A stretch of 64,000 nucleotides of DNA from Zygnema cylindricum. Lineage: Eukaryota; Streptophyta; Zygnematophyceae; Zygnematales; Zygnemataceae. Where the stretch lies: contig JBBHKE010001534.1 of the NCBI GenBank assembly GCA_037447655.1, positions 1 through 64,000 of the forward strand. The letters are read 5' to 3'. Made by a program: the position numbers and the translations under genes. Below the pieces are notes generated by a model, which was given only the letters and a program-made list of their open reading frames with translations, made no database searches and was not told where the DNA came from. Shown here in pieces: positions 36,410 through 48,482 of this stretch (positions within the stretch are counted from its first letter, which is position 1; every line of letters starts with the position of its first letter).

Positions 36410-36990
36410 TTTTTAATAAAGTCAGCCCCCTTTTTTCCTCCAAAAATAATAACAGCTGAGCAATGGCAAAGCCAATAAAAGACATGGAATGGGGCAACAA
36501 CCTTAAAAACAATTACAGAGTAGCATGCCCAAAACAAATAATACTTAACCGGACTACGACATATTTTAAACAAAACTTAGTAAAAGTCACCCTTCAAATC
36601 CCCGTGGGCCGGTGAAGCATGCCCAGGGAGTTGTGGAACGCATCAACAATACATAACTGCAATAGCGGATCGAAGGAGGATAGAAGCTTGCACTCGCCGT
36701 AAAGCCTTTGTAAATCTTGACGATAGAAGGAAGTAAGGACGAGTGGGAGGGCCCGAGGCCCCTTTTTCTTGAACGAACGTTGATCGCAAGTAAAGAGGAA
36801 CTCATCCAGAGAAATTCCCAAAGAACCAAACATCTTGACCACCGCCAGAATAAAATTATCCATAACAGTGTAGGTGTAATCATGCTCCTCCTCAGCAATG
36901 ACGTGCGGCCACTCCCACAAATACCAATGAACAGTTTTTAACCGAGGCACGGTTCGCCAAAACAATGTCACTGAAAACATCAAAAAGTCA
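36410..36990 (-). pseudogene. Degenerate coding element, left member of a head-to-head pair
   Basis: The minus-strand frame from 36983 reads FWRTVPRLKTVHWYLWEWPH ... MDNFILAVVKMFG ... SLDEFLFTCDQRS and then loses coherence. It is homologous in protein and DNA (roughly two-thirds identical by eye) to the plus-strand frame at about 37225-37520, but inverted. The tail continues to a TTTATTAAAAA-like end near 36410, as expected of a retroposed 3' end. I do not recognise the protein; a LINE C-terminal remnant is a guess. Confidence 0.5.
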
Positions 36991-37189
36991 ATTCACCACG
37001 CTCTCAGGTTCAAGCTTGGTCTTCCCCATCCACAATTACTTGGTTGTCTCGCATTTCGTGCAACCATGTCCTCTAACCCGACAGCGTCCATTTGCTTCAT
37101 CACTCCCATGGATTAGCGTTGATTCAGGCACACGTATTGCTTCCGAGGGAGAATATTCTGTTTGCCAGAGGTTTCGCACATTATTCCTT

Positions 37190-37825
37190 TGTGGCGGATC
37201 GATATTGTGTGACTCGTTGGTGCCTGCTGTGTTTTGGCGGCCCATGCCTCGCTACATGCGGTGGTCAGGCGCCTCGACATGTTGGAGTGGTATGCTATGG
37301 GCGGCTTTATTCTAAGGGTAGTGGAGATATTTAGTTGTTTCGAAGTTGCTTTGGATGAGTTTCTCCGTACTCGTGGTCAACGTTCTTCCGAGAAAGGGGG
37401 CCTTGGAAGCCTTTTTGACTTCTCCCCTTACTTCTATTTATTGTCAAGATTTATCAGTGGCTTTCCAGGGAGTGTGAGCTTCTGTGCTCCTTCTTCGGCT
37501 ATTGCTGCTATGGTATTTTCGACGTGTTCCGGAACTTCCACAGCGCGCTCCGCCGAGCCTAATGGACTTAAGCGGTTCCTTTTAGCAGCTCTTTAGTATG
37601 TTAAGGTTTTGTTAAGTACGCTGGTCTGTCGTTGCTTTTGTGCTCGTTGTTTCTTTCAGTGTCATTGGTTGACGTGCCTGTTATCCGTGTTCGTTTCTTT
37701 CACACTGTTTTTTCGTCTAGCTTGCTTCCATCCACGTTCAGTTTTCCAGTGTCGTCCTCCCCGCCGCTTCTTTTGCTTACCATCATGCTTTCTTAATAAA
37801 ATTTAATACATAAAATAAAAATCTG
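37190..37825 (+). pseudogene. Degenerate coding element, right member of the head-to-head pair
   Basis: The plus-strand frame contains FWRPMPRYMRW, then GGFILRVVEIFS, then ALDEFLRTRGQRSSEKGG, aligning in order with the inverted copy at 36410-36990. The last part ends in TTAATAAAATTTAATACATA at about 37793-37812, a poly(A)-like 3' terminus. Stops and frame changes separate the homologous parts, so neither copy is an intact gene. Family unknown. Confidence 0.5.
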
Positions 37826-38872
37826 TAACTCATGTTTTAATGCTGAAACAAAGAAATTCCTCATCGTGGACTTAGAAAAGTTGAAATCATGTCCTGCAAG
37901 TGCTCAATGAAATTTTTTGGTACATTGATTCACCGTTTGTGTTGCCTTCTTGTTCCATTCGTTCTTGTTCCGTTCAATTCGTACAGTACAATAACCGGTG
38001 TTATGTGCTTGTGTTGAGTCATGTAAACATCATCATCACCAACATCGCCCCCAACCTGTTGTGACTACCTCAATTTCAACTTTCAAAATGTTTGCAACAT
38101 AACATATTTTAAGAAGACAGCACCAGCTTCCTCCAATATGATGTTTGTAGCTGGGTTGCACGTAAGGGTCAGAGTTTGCCCTGTCATTTTTTCATGTCTT
38201 AGCTATACAATTCATTTTTATCACTGCATATCGAAACAGAATTCCGCTGTAAAAATTGTGATAGGGCGGCTGTGCAGTTGATCGAAGATAAGAACATAGC
38301 CACTTGCAATTAGTCCAAAGCACACTAAATCAAGAGTTTACCATTCGAGCTATCTAAGTGTTTAAAATTACTGTTCCCTTCGTTATACAACTTAATTATT
38401 ATCCTGACATGCAAAACAAGGCATCAAGAGATTACGTTTTATTCTTGCCATTTATGCATTGACATTAGCACTGCTTGTTTCTCTGTATTGTGTTACTTTG
38501 TTTGACTGTCTAGGGAGGTTAAGGTTAAAGTTCACTTTTGTGTCTTCGCCATGTGTATCGGTCACATCACGAACCAACTGCAAAAATTGATATCATGCCA
38601 AAATTTCTGTACAAATTACTGACACAATTACCCTAAAAGAAGTAACTTAACCATACAAACGCAGGACAGGAACATGATGCTCTGAGAAAGGCTATTCTAC
38701 CAACGAAAATGGACATAGCCTATATCTTATGTGTGTTGGTAGAATAACTTTGTATAGGGTAAATTTATTGTATGTTGAGTTTTAGAATATGTAGTAACAA
38801 GCTAACATCTTTCAACTCTCGACCGGTATCCTCTAAAGCAGCTAGTTTGTGTGCATTGGGAGCTGCCTGGGC
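37826..38872. other. 3' flank of the NYN gene, no gene seen
   Basis: AT-rich DNA between the orphan inverted pair and the stop codon of the minus-strand NYN gene; it must hold that gene's 3' UTR. No RNA gene or repeat end was recognised. Confidence 0.5.
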
Positions 38873-41800
38873 TTAAAGAGACGTGTTCCATCCTTGCATC
38901 TTTGTGTCCCATTCTTGCACCTCTTTTCTATCTGTATTATCCTGTCCTTTTACTCTACTATCGTGTCCTTCTTCAGCTTTTTGAGACTCACCCTCTATGC
39001 CTTGTCGATGTTCTGTGCCCCCTATGATGACCTCTTCAAGCTCCTCTTCCTCCTCTTCTGCTTGAGATTCCCCCCGCATCCGCATATTTATCTGTGTCTC
39101 ATAGTCTTCATGCTCCTCCATTAATTCTTCCTCTTGCTCTTCTTCCTCATCTTCCTCTTCTTCTTTAGCCCTAAAATACCCTTCTTCTCCTTTAACCCCA
39201 AAATCCTCCTCTCCTTCTTCTTCGTCTTCTCCTTCGTCGTCTTCTTCCTCCTCTTCTTCATCTTCTTGTTCTTCTTTAACCCCAAAATACTCTTCTTCTT
39301 CTTCAGCGTCTTTAGCCCTAAAATATTCTTCTCCGTCTTCTTCTTCGTCTTCTTCTTCTTCCTCTTCTTCTTCTTCGTCCTCTTCATCTTCTTCTTCCTC
39401 ATCCTCCTCGTCCTCGTCCTCCTCCTCTTCCTCCTCCTCCTCCTCCTCCTCCTCCTCCACATCGTCATCTTCATCATCTTCCTCATCCTCGTCATCCTCT
39501 TCATCTTCCTCATCCTCTTCATCGCCGTCTTCATCATCCTCGTCCTCTTCCTCTTCTTCGTCCTCGTCTTCATCGTCCTCCTCTTCCTCGTCCTCAACTT
39601 CCTTCTCCTCTTCATTCTCTCCATCGTCTTCTTCCTCCCGATCTTCGTCTTCTTGACCTAGTCCTTCCAGTTCATCTCCCTCAATGGAAACCTCGGTTAC
39701 CACTCTATTCTGCATGACCTCTTCATTGTCCTCAATTTGATGAATGAAGTGTGCTTGAATTAGCCCCATATTTGATTCAAGTTTTCCTGACTGTTGCTCC
39801 TTATCGACAACTTCATCTGTCTGTTTGCCCATCTCTCCCCTCCCTTCTTTCCTGTTTTGTCCCGTGCTAATTTTCGGAACATCCAAATCACCTTCACCAT
39901 CAGTTTCTGACAACGATTCTGTGGTCACGTGCCATGACTCCCAATCATCTTCCCCCTCATGTTTTTCTGTGTCAACAATACTTTCCTCATTCCATTCATA
40001 AATTCTTCCATCCCATGCAGGATGAGCTTCTTCCACCCATGTCGTCACACAGGGGTCCAGTTCGGCTCCTCGTGCCAAATAAAGTAACAATTCATGGTTC
40101 ACATACTTGCTTTTAACAATGTCCGGCATATCGGAGAGCATAACTGCCAACCGTGATTTACGAGAAAGCGTTGTGAGCCTGTTTCTGCCATACCCGTGTC
40201 GCAACAGAATGTCTCCAAGCCCCTCATTTGTCCTTCTCTCCAGCTCGCTTATGAAAAACTGCAAGCTGACTCCTTCTGGCGAATCCTTCAAAATCCCAAA
40301 TATTACTCTCCGCAACCTCGATTGGATAAGTGCCAACAACCGCAAATTCCATTCTGTCTTTGCGAGCATCACTTTCCGATTCCTCCCAATATCGTCTCTC
40401 TCTGCCTGCGACAGCCTTCTGAGCTCCTTTTTCTGTAACCATCCCACTGATACGCACACCACTCCTTCAAAGCACTGCACAAGATCCTTCATGTCCGCTA
40501 GTGAATACTCCGAAAGCTTCAACTGGCGTCCCGTAAGCCTTTCAAAAACGGTCGAAAGAACCATAAGCTTCGTGGGCCCATTTGCTGCAAGCACAACCCT
40601 CAAACGGTTCGCCAATCGGACTGAATGTGGCATCAGCCTCGCACGACTGTCCTTGCAAGTTGTGGAGCCATCCTGGTCTCCTTGTTTCTTCTGCAAGTTT
40701 TCAGATTCTTTCCTCACTCCAGCCAAGTGGTTCCCTCTGTTGACATCCTCTCCATGCTTGCTTGTGTCTACCTTTGTGGGTGCCAAGGCTGCCAATTGAG
40801 CATTGACAATCTCCTTTTCTCTCTGTGTCTCCTTTTGTCTCTGTGTCTCCTTTTCTCTTTGTATCTCCTTTTCTCTCTGTATCTCCTTTTCTCTCTCTAT
40901 CTCCTTTTCTATCTGTGCCTTCCATCTCAACTCCTCTTCCATTGCCTTCTTTTCTGCAAGTCGAAGCCTCTCTTCCAACAAGGCAATTTGATCTCCCAAG
41001 CGTGTGTTCATAGCTTGCATCTCGTTTCTAATCCTCAACTCCTCCAAAGATGGTTCATTGCTCCTTGATTCCTCCTTCTCCTTGTCCCACTTTCCTGAAT
41101 CAGCGGTTCCTTCAGTACTCAGTCGGGAAGTTTTCTCTAGGGCCATCAGTTTCTTTCTGACACTTCTCGGTGGATTCGGAACCCGAGCCAGCCGAGCAAT
41201 ACGAGCTGCAGTTGGAGAAACAGGAGGTATCCCGCTTTCAGGTGAAGGATCGATACCCAAAAACTCATGCCAATCAATAAAGACGTCAGCTGACTGTGAA
41301 AGAGCCAAAGGAATAAACCCTTTCTTTCCATCTGGGCCATTCATTCGTCTTCTTGCCACAACCACCGTCTTCACCCCCCGGGAAGAAAGCCTAGTTAGGA
41401 GGGCACCAAACCCCGTATCTCCTGAGATTACAACAATACATCCTTTTTGGGAGTTGCCTCTCGTACTGCAACACACCCAATGCCCCTAATCCAAGATTAA
41501 CTAAGAGCAAAAACGTGGGAGTTAGCCACTGTCCAATAACATGACAATGGTTTTTTTATTGAATAGAGATGAAAGAGTCTCATAAATATGAGTTGCTCCG
41601 ATCGTCCTAGCAAATGTCACTTATAGTCAATACAAGTGGTTGTAGCTCACCAAAAAACGCTACGGGGTTCAGTTTCCCATGGGTTGAGTGTTGTGGTCAT
41701 CGCCAACGGCCAACTCAAGGGTTTGACAAAAACAAGGAACTTCTTAACACTCCATAAAAGCGTAGGTTTTGCTACATTTGACAGACGCAAACTCCATCGT

Positions 41801-42962
41801 CTCAACGGGATGAAGCTGATGAATGCATAAGATGGTGGACTCTCACGAGAAACGTCATTCTCAAACATGCACAAGCAGTGAACTGTTCCCATCGTGCTTA
41901 CCTTTTATCTTTTTGTTGGTCGACACAGTCCAATGCAAACAGAAGGGCGTCTGTAAGGATGGCTTTATCTGCCATCTCCTTTCCTTCTGCTACAGGTATG
42001 ACCTCCACTCCACAGCTGAGAAGCTCTCCCATCCTCGTGATTACTGCCGCAGGCTTTCCGTAAGCCCTTATGCTTCGGACAAATCCAAATTGTTGCGCCA
42101 TGTCTCTTATTCGTCGCACAACATTTGCGCATTCCTCATTCCACGGCACATGGCAATTCTCGAAGTCCCAAAACACTCCTACATTATCAAGTGTGATGTT
42201 GTTTCCAACTCGGGCTTGCGAATATCCACTATCCCCTTGCGGTAACTGTGTCTCATGTGGTGGAGGTGGGTAATAAGGCACTCCATTTTGAGGAGTGTAG
42301 TAAGGTGGGGGATACACATTAGGGTTCATGACGACGTAGGGTGGCGGATAGGTTGCATAAGGAGGAGGCCAGGGGGCCGTCACCTGGGCCCCATTTGGTG
42401 GCTGTGGCATGGATCCAGGTTGAGGAGACTGTCCATATTGAGGGTATGATGGTGAACTGTTAGTGCCAGGTGGCACTTGTTGATTGGTCGGACCATTCTG
42501 GGAGGGCGGCATAAAGGGCGGACTGTACTGCCATGGGCTCCCCCCTATTGCTGCGACGGGGACAAGCTCACGGTTGACTTTCTTTAGAGAAATGTTGACA
42601 GGCCAATTTTGGCGCAGAGTGAAGACAGAGTCTCCACAAAAAAAGCTTTTCAAATACGTTTCTTCGGAGGCCGCATTATTAAGCTGAAGGAAATGGTGGG
42701 AGCTGCTTTTCTTCAAATAGGAACTTGTCCTTTCTTGAATACAGAGTCGATTTAGTGAGTGGAGAGAAGTGGATGAGAGCACAACACTGCCAATTTGTGT
42801 TCCTTCTGAAAATTGCAGCTTGTTTGCACTCCTCTCGCCACCTGAATTTTTGAACTCGCATGAACTTCCATAGAAACCACAGAAAGAAGTGGTCCTTGCA
42901 GTAGGCAATAATTCCGTTGGTGCCGACAAACTGTAACAGAGAGACGCCCTTGCCATTTTCAA
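38873..42962 (-). CDS. NYN-domain RNase with LOTUS/OST-HTH domains, probably organelle-targeted
   Basis: Two exons, 42962-41902 and 41465-38873, joined by a GT-AG intron (phase 2); 1217 aa. The first ~60 residues are Ser/Thr/Ala-rich with few acids, like a plastid or mitochondrial transit peptide. Then a Pro/Tyr-rich linker (~140-240) and an NYN (PIN-like) nuclease domain (~255-420) with the expected acidic positions: VGVFWDFENC, EMADKAILTDALL, VISGDTGF. A charged coiled coil (~494-580) has repeated EKEIQR units. Two LOTUS/OST-HTH-like segments follow (~630-700 and ~725-817), then a very acidic tail (~960-1134). Plant proteins with this NYN + OST-HTH pairing include mitochondrial RNases MNU1/MNU2, which trim transcript 5' ends; assignment to that role is inference. 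ATG at 42962 or 42956. The intron splits the NYN domain. Confidence 0.88.
39120..39645 (-). repeat. Asp/Glu codon repeat within the NYN gene
   Basis: Over 500 bases of GAA/GAG/GAT/GAC codons (read on the minus strand) encoding an almost pure Asp/Glu tract, interspersed with a small repeated unit resembling YFRAKDAEEE / YFGVKEEQED / FGVKGEEGYF. The opposite-strand and +1 frames (Phe/Leu/Ser-rich and Lys/Arg/Met-rich) are shadows. The tract is an in-frame trinucleotide expansion and a likely site of length polymorphism. Confidence 0.85.
40805..40915 (-). repeat. 18-base minisatellite in the NYN gene coiled coil
   Basis: About six tandem copies of an 18-base unit (on the plus strand close to TCTCTCTGTATCTCCTTT) encode REKEIQ-type hexapeptides of the coiled coil at residues ~540-577. 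The unit length keeps frame, so copy-number change is tolerated. Confidence 0.8.
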
Positions 42963-44501
42963 TGACTTGGTGTACAGCTGTCATACAGGCATAACACAGC
43001 TGTTGAAACGTATCTGGAAACGACTGGTGTCACCTGTAGCCTGCAAAGACTCACAAAGCACTGTCAGTTTTAAGGGAGAGAGAGAGATGGAGAGAGAAAC
43101 GGAGAGAGAGACAGAGGCGAGAGATGGAGCGAGAGATGGAGTCAGGGATGGAGAGAAAGAGAGTGACAGAGAGAGGGAGAGAGAGGAGCGGAGAGAGAAG
43201 GGGAGAGAGAGGGACTGAAAGAGGAAGGTGGAACTACAAAATAGGCAATATACTTTAAATAACCCGATATGAAAAAACTGAAAAAAAAGATATAAAAAAC
43301 CTAGGAGAGCCAGCAAAAGAATGAACAGAGGAAACCCAGGTTTGCTAAACCTGTCACAGTAGTACATTGTACAGAAAATGAAAATATTTCTAAGTCAAAC
43401 CGGGACACTCTGGTTGGTGTTCACATATCTCTTATTGAGGACCCTACATTTTAGCAGTTAACATAAAAAGAGTGGTAAACTTTCTTCCTCCAGCTGGTAA
43501 CTAAGCTTCAACCTGGATATCCATGAGTTTCCTTTACATTCATCAGCTGCCATTAGCAATGAAAAAAGACAATGATAAAAAAACACATTCTTTCATCCAT
43601 ATTGGCTTATTTGAAGGGCACATCCTACAGTACCGCGAAAATTTTAAAGTGAGAATCTACACGTGTGACATAAATAACTTGTTCACATAAACGGACCAGT
43701 GCCTTTTAGCTCAAAAGAGTAAATTACGGTTTGGTCTGGCAGACACGTGGACGAAGCTTCACGGTCAGCCATCCACGAAGTTTCCTCCACCCTCGGTTAC
43801 AGTTCCACCACAGTTTCCCTCTCCCAGCTTCCACAGCTCATCCCTCAGTCTCTTCGGTTCTTCTTGCGACTGTGGTTCTGAAAGCACTGTTTCTTCAGAA
43901 AGTATGTCACTCCATCATCCACGTGGACACTCCAAAGGAATAAGCTGCGCAAACCGTACAGTTTTGTGCTGGGCAATCGGACGGTGAATCGTGGATTGCC
44001 TACCGATTGACGTCAATGATGTCGTCAGACAGTATAGTTTTGGTACGATGCTTTTGAAAGGAATCGAAGGATGTCCAGTAAGGATTAAGTCTAGCTATAT
44101 TGACACCATAAAACGCTGTAGACACGAGGAGAAAATAACCGTACACAAAATCGTACAGTTTAAGGACATTATTTGTGTCACGAGCGCTTTGCGCAACTCT
44201 TTTTCCGTCGATTTTTGGAATTCATTCGACTTCGACTCATTACCGTACAGTATTGTCTGAATCAGACGCTTCTTTATAGCTGTTTTGTTTTGATGCAGTG
44301 GCTGCGCAACAACACCTGCGACAGTAGCCGTACCTTGCTTTTGCAATATGTACATACGCACGTGTGAGCTCACAGCACATCCATCATGAATGGATCAACT
44401 TGGTTCTTCTCTCTCTGGACGATGATGGATTGAGATACCATTCCAAAATACATTTATATTAGTTTTTTTTTTTTTTTTTATATTAAGTATTCCTCTCGAA
44501 G
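42963..44501. promoter_or_regulatory. Divergent promoter region between NYN and VAMP71 genes
   Basis: The two genes are transcribed away from each other across ~1.5 kb. 43075-43215 is a purine-rich GAGAGA tract, CT-rich in the sense of the NYN gene and within 260 bases of its start codon, as is usual for plant 5' leaders. A CTTCTCTCTCTGG stretch lies ~100 bases upstream of the VAMP71 start (about 44405). A T run at 44461-44480 precedes that start. No clear TATA box could be assigned to either gene. Confidence 0.5.
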
Positions 44502-47470
44502 ATGCCTCTCTTATATGGGATGGTTGCTAGGGGCACGGTAGTGTTGGCTGAATACAGGTAAACATTTTTATTTTTTTTCTTTTTCTTTTGCATTCATATG
44601 TAGTATTGCTACTTCTTTTGGTTGAGACTGTTTTTACAAATTTTGCAGGAATGTGCTAACATTTAATTGCTTGCTGTTTTTCCTATTCGAGGATTATTGT
44701 CTCTTTTCGTCTTTTTCCGATGCAGTAATATTCTTGCGAGGTTATCTGGATGCAGCAACAGTAATTAAGTTGCTACTTCAGAAAAAAAAAAAATCAAGGG
44801 TAGCAGGATTACGTGCTATGTAAATGTTTTAACAAGTTATAGACTTTGTTTACTTGGAATTTTTTTTTTCTGTGCCAATTATTCAAAATATTGCTCGTCT
44901 GTGATGGAACGTCTTTTGTACTGTCAAACGTTTATAAAGAAATTTCCGGGTGACAATTTTGGAACTTTTGTTTTTTTTGTTTTTTATATTTTAAATTTTA
45001 AGGACCAATCCGTTTCTTTTCTCATAGGGCATTTCTGTATGTGTCTGGAAAACCTTGGCTTTACCAAAAATTCTTGGTTAGTTATTTCTCTCCTTTTCTT
45101 CGCTGTTTTTTTTTTTTTTTTTGCCATTAACTCTGTGTTCATAGTTTTGCCAGCAAAAGGAAAGCTCCTTGTGTTTTTTTTATTTTATCGTAAGGCAAGA
45201 GACGGTTTTGTTTTCGATATGGGAGAAGTTCTTTACTCTTGGTAAAGAAAGAAATTGAATGTTGAAATTGCAGTGCATAGCATTGTTTTCACATTTGAAG
45301 GGGGGGTGGTTGGCTAGACTGGGCGTTGACTGGTCGTTGAAAGCACAGCTCACAGGAGTATTTCACAAAAATGAGTAATTTTGTAGATAAAGCAGTAAAT
45401 TTGTGGTTACGGGCGATATTGCTTCGGTGTCATGTTTTTTGTAAGTTTTTTCAATATCTGTAGCCTCCATGTCTTTCATTGGAGCTTGGGAGCCGGATTG
45501 AGATGCCTTTTATTGACCGTTGCAGCGTTTGGGTGCAAATTTTCAGTGTTGTTGCAGGAAACGCGAGTACTATTGCTAGAAGAATTTTGGAGAAGGTTGG
45601 AACTTCTGGAGACAATAGGATTTCTTACACCCAAGATCGACATGTGTTCCACATCCTTCGAACAGAAGGGCTTACTTTTCTTTGTGTGGCCGATGCACAG
45701 TTTGGCAGTAAGTTATTTTGCCTTTTCACAATGTTGTCAACGGACATAGTGGTCAGAGAAAGCTCAATCTGCTCGAATGGCGCTGACAGTAGCATCTACG
45801 TTGTCTGATGGGGAATTCATGCAGTCACACAACTTTATGCTTTTAAAGAACATGGACTTTTATAAGTTGAGAATTGTTGAGAATTTTTTTTCTTGAGTGC
45901 GTTCCTTTTTCTATTTACGAGAATACTCTGCTTGTGTATGCTTGACTTTACCCTTGACCACAGTTACACTATTCTTTCATGGCTTTTTACACTATTTCTA
46001 ATTGATATTTTTATGTTTTATTCAAATTTCATTAGAACCCATGGACTAAATGTTGTCAGAACCCGTATAGTCTAAGCCATGGTTTACGTGCTTCTGATTC
46101 CCTCCATCCACTCTGATTTGATGTGCAGGGAGGATTCCGTTCGCATTTCTCGATGATGTTCAGATGCGGTTTTTGAAAACCTATGGCCGTGTGGCTCAAA
46201 CAGCTCTGGCTTATGCTATGAACGATGAGTTTTCGAGAGTTCTGGCGCAACAGATGGAGTACTTCTCCAACAATCCCAATTCAGATGCCATTAATCGAGT
46301 CCGTGGGGAGATTAGTGAGGTGCCATTTTTTTCTCGAATTCCAGTTTGATTGTGTGCTTTCATGAACCCATTATGTGGTCGTTTGTTGTCCTACTATTAA
46401 TGCGCAGACTGGTGTTACTCCTTTTAGACAGACTGTTTTTAGGCTTTTTGTTGTGTTAGCTGTATTTGTTATTGCCGTTTATTGTTTCAATAAAACCTCT
46501 GTCGACATGATCTTTGTTGCGCTTTTTTAATGTCAGAAAACTTCCAGGGGCCCTCCCTTGTGACATTTACGCAGGTCTTTTCATCAACTTTCCAGGGCGT
46601 TTTGTCTGGCTTCCGTGTTTTCTCTATTGCAGGATGTTGATTGGGGTGGTGTGTTGACCTCATAAATATCAACTTTTGAACTTCTAGATATCACAATAAA
46701 CTGAAATCGCAATAGATTGTTTGCAACGTTGGTCAATATGCATCACTAATATTTCCTTTCTGTGACCTGTCTAATCGGTTACGGGGGCTGTCACTGTTCA
46801 GGAATTGTTTTTCACATTTGGGATGGTTGTCAGGTGAGGGCCGTCATGGTGGAGAACATTGACAAGGTTTTGGATCGAGGAGAGCGTATTGAGCTGCTGG
46901 TGGATAAGACCAGTGGCCTTAATGACAACACCTTTCGGTTCAAGAAGCAAGCCAGGGGACTTAAACGAGCGTTGTGGTGGAAAAATGCGAAGCTGATGTG
47001 CGTACTTTCTTTCTTTCTCCTGTCTTATATATAAAAACATGTTCATTTCTTAGCTAGAGTTTTTTTTATTTTTTGTCGCTGAGCTGGCGTGGTTTATGCA
47101 GAAAAAAAATCTTTTACTGTTCTTTTGACATTTTCTCACGACTGCTTTTACTTTCACGTAGGTGATTTATTGCACATCATCTGTCGTCCTCTTGACTCAG
47201 CTTGTGTAATTTACTTGGTAGTTAGTTAGTTACCATGGCAACTGGTAAGTACTCATGAAACGGTGCTTATATAACTCCAATGCGAGCTTCTATTGTGTGT
47301 ACATATCTTCATGCTGAAAGATAATTGGAGGAGAGTGCGCACATTGACATGAATGTGGACCTTTTTGGTGTTGTTTTTGCAGGGTTGCAATGAGTGTGGT
47401 CATTGTGATAGTGCTTTACCTCTTGGTTTCTGCAGCTTGTGGAGGCCTGACTCTGAAGTCATGCCGTTAG
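44502..47470 (+). CDS. VAMP71: VAMP71-type R-SNARE (longin, vacuolar/tonoplast)
   Basis: Five exons: 44502-44557, 45547-45707, 46129-46319, 46834-46997, 47383-47470; 660 bases, 219 aa, the length I recall for Arabidopsis VAMP711. Residues 1-~115 are the longin domain (MPLLYGMVARGTVVLAEY, SYTQDRHVFHILRTEGLTF, RRIPFAFLDDVQMRFLKTYG). Residues ~130-185 form the SNARE helix with the zero-layer Arg (ENIDKVLDRGERIELLVDKT). Residues ~195-213 are the C-terminal membrane anchor (VVIVIVLYLLVSAAC). The sequence follows the VAMP71 subfamily (NASTIARRILEKV, YAMNDEFSRVL), not VAMP72. VAMP71 proteins sit on the tonoplast and late endosome and drive fusion with vacuoles. All introns are GT-AG, and phases agree throughout. 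Exon 1 is only 56 bases. Confidence 0.95.
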
Positions 47471-47987
47471 GGTTTTATGGTTTTAACACGAGTAAGTAAG
47501 TTAGTATGACATCTCGCTGTTGTTTTTAAAACGGGAAAGGAATCTTTGTGTTAGAAAGAGTGGTCGCTATAGCGAACCGCAACACTTATCATGTAGTGAA
47601 ACATGTGTGAATTACGGGTTTGGGGTTTTAGACAACAATCCGCCGTTACAAAAGCACTCGGATTGCGAGCTTGAAGAGGGGGCATGTAGAAAATTATTTA
47701 CGCCTAGTAAGAGTTCCACAGTAGGGTAGAGTAAATAAAGAAATAAAATCGCAACCTCTTCCGTTTCTTTCTCACAGGAAAAAATGGAAGCAGGTTTGGC
47801 ATATTTGAACATGACAAACGATGTTCTGATCGGAAGCATTTTTGTAAAATATTTTTTGTGGTGTAGCTCTCTCAGGTTGAAAGCACTCTTTTTAAGTTTT
47901 TGTTGATGTTCTATTGTGTAAAGATGGAGGTGCGCCACTTAGGGCTATGGTCCTATGGTCCATCAGGAACTTTCCTGTTCATTTTTT
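47471..47987 (+). other. 3' flank of VAMP71
   Basis: Presumed 3' UTR and spacer with TAATAAAG-like words; an AGTAAATAAAGAAATAAAAT stretch near 47729-47748 could be poly(A) signal sequence. No other feature seen. Confidence 0.45.
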
Positions 47988-48482
47988 AGTGGTATATCGG
48001 CAAGAAACTTATTGCGATGAAACCGATACCGATAGTTATCAGTTATCAAACAGTGAGGGGTCTGATATATTGCTCCGAGAACAAGAAATTCCTGATTGGC
48101 GATAAGTAGAAAAAAAATTAGTACGCTATGTAATAGTACTTTATGATATATTGTATTATGTTTATCATTGTATATAGCGTGGCATGCCACTTATGATAAT
48201 ATGTTCTGTACTCTTTATAACAGGGTTTAGTACGGACGTACTCTTTATAGTGGGGTTTAGTACAGACAGTTAACCCTACATCTGTACGGACAAACCGTAC
48301 ATTTATCGCCGATAGTTATCGGTACAGGTGTTATTGCGATAAAAAACCGATATATATATATATATCGGTATTGGTTTTTTAGATAACACCGGTACCGATA
48401 TATCGAGCCAATATATCGATTATCGGTAAGCCAAAGAAAAGGACATTGATTATCGGCAAAACCCTATTGATACATAACATTA
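47988..48482. mobile_element. hAT-like MITE copy 1
   Basis: The ends are related to those of the better-preserved copy at 49262-50000: left AGTGGTATATCGGCAA, right TTGATACATAACATTA. Subterminal inverted ATCGGTTATCG-type words fill the first and last ~100 bases. The 8-base flanks CATTTTTT and CATTTTAT differ at one position, fitting an hAT-type duplication. Non-coding. Confidence 0.7.

Noticed and set aside
39121-39661. Lys/Arg/Met-rich and Phe/Leu-rich frames of 167-175 codons
   Set aside because: Alternate-frame shadows of the Asp/Glu codon repeat of the NYN gene.
45432-45749. 105-codon frame overlapping VAMP71 exon 2
   Set aside because: Different frame from the longin domain sequence; the spliced frame from 45547 gives the full VAMP71 protein.
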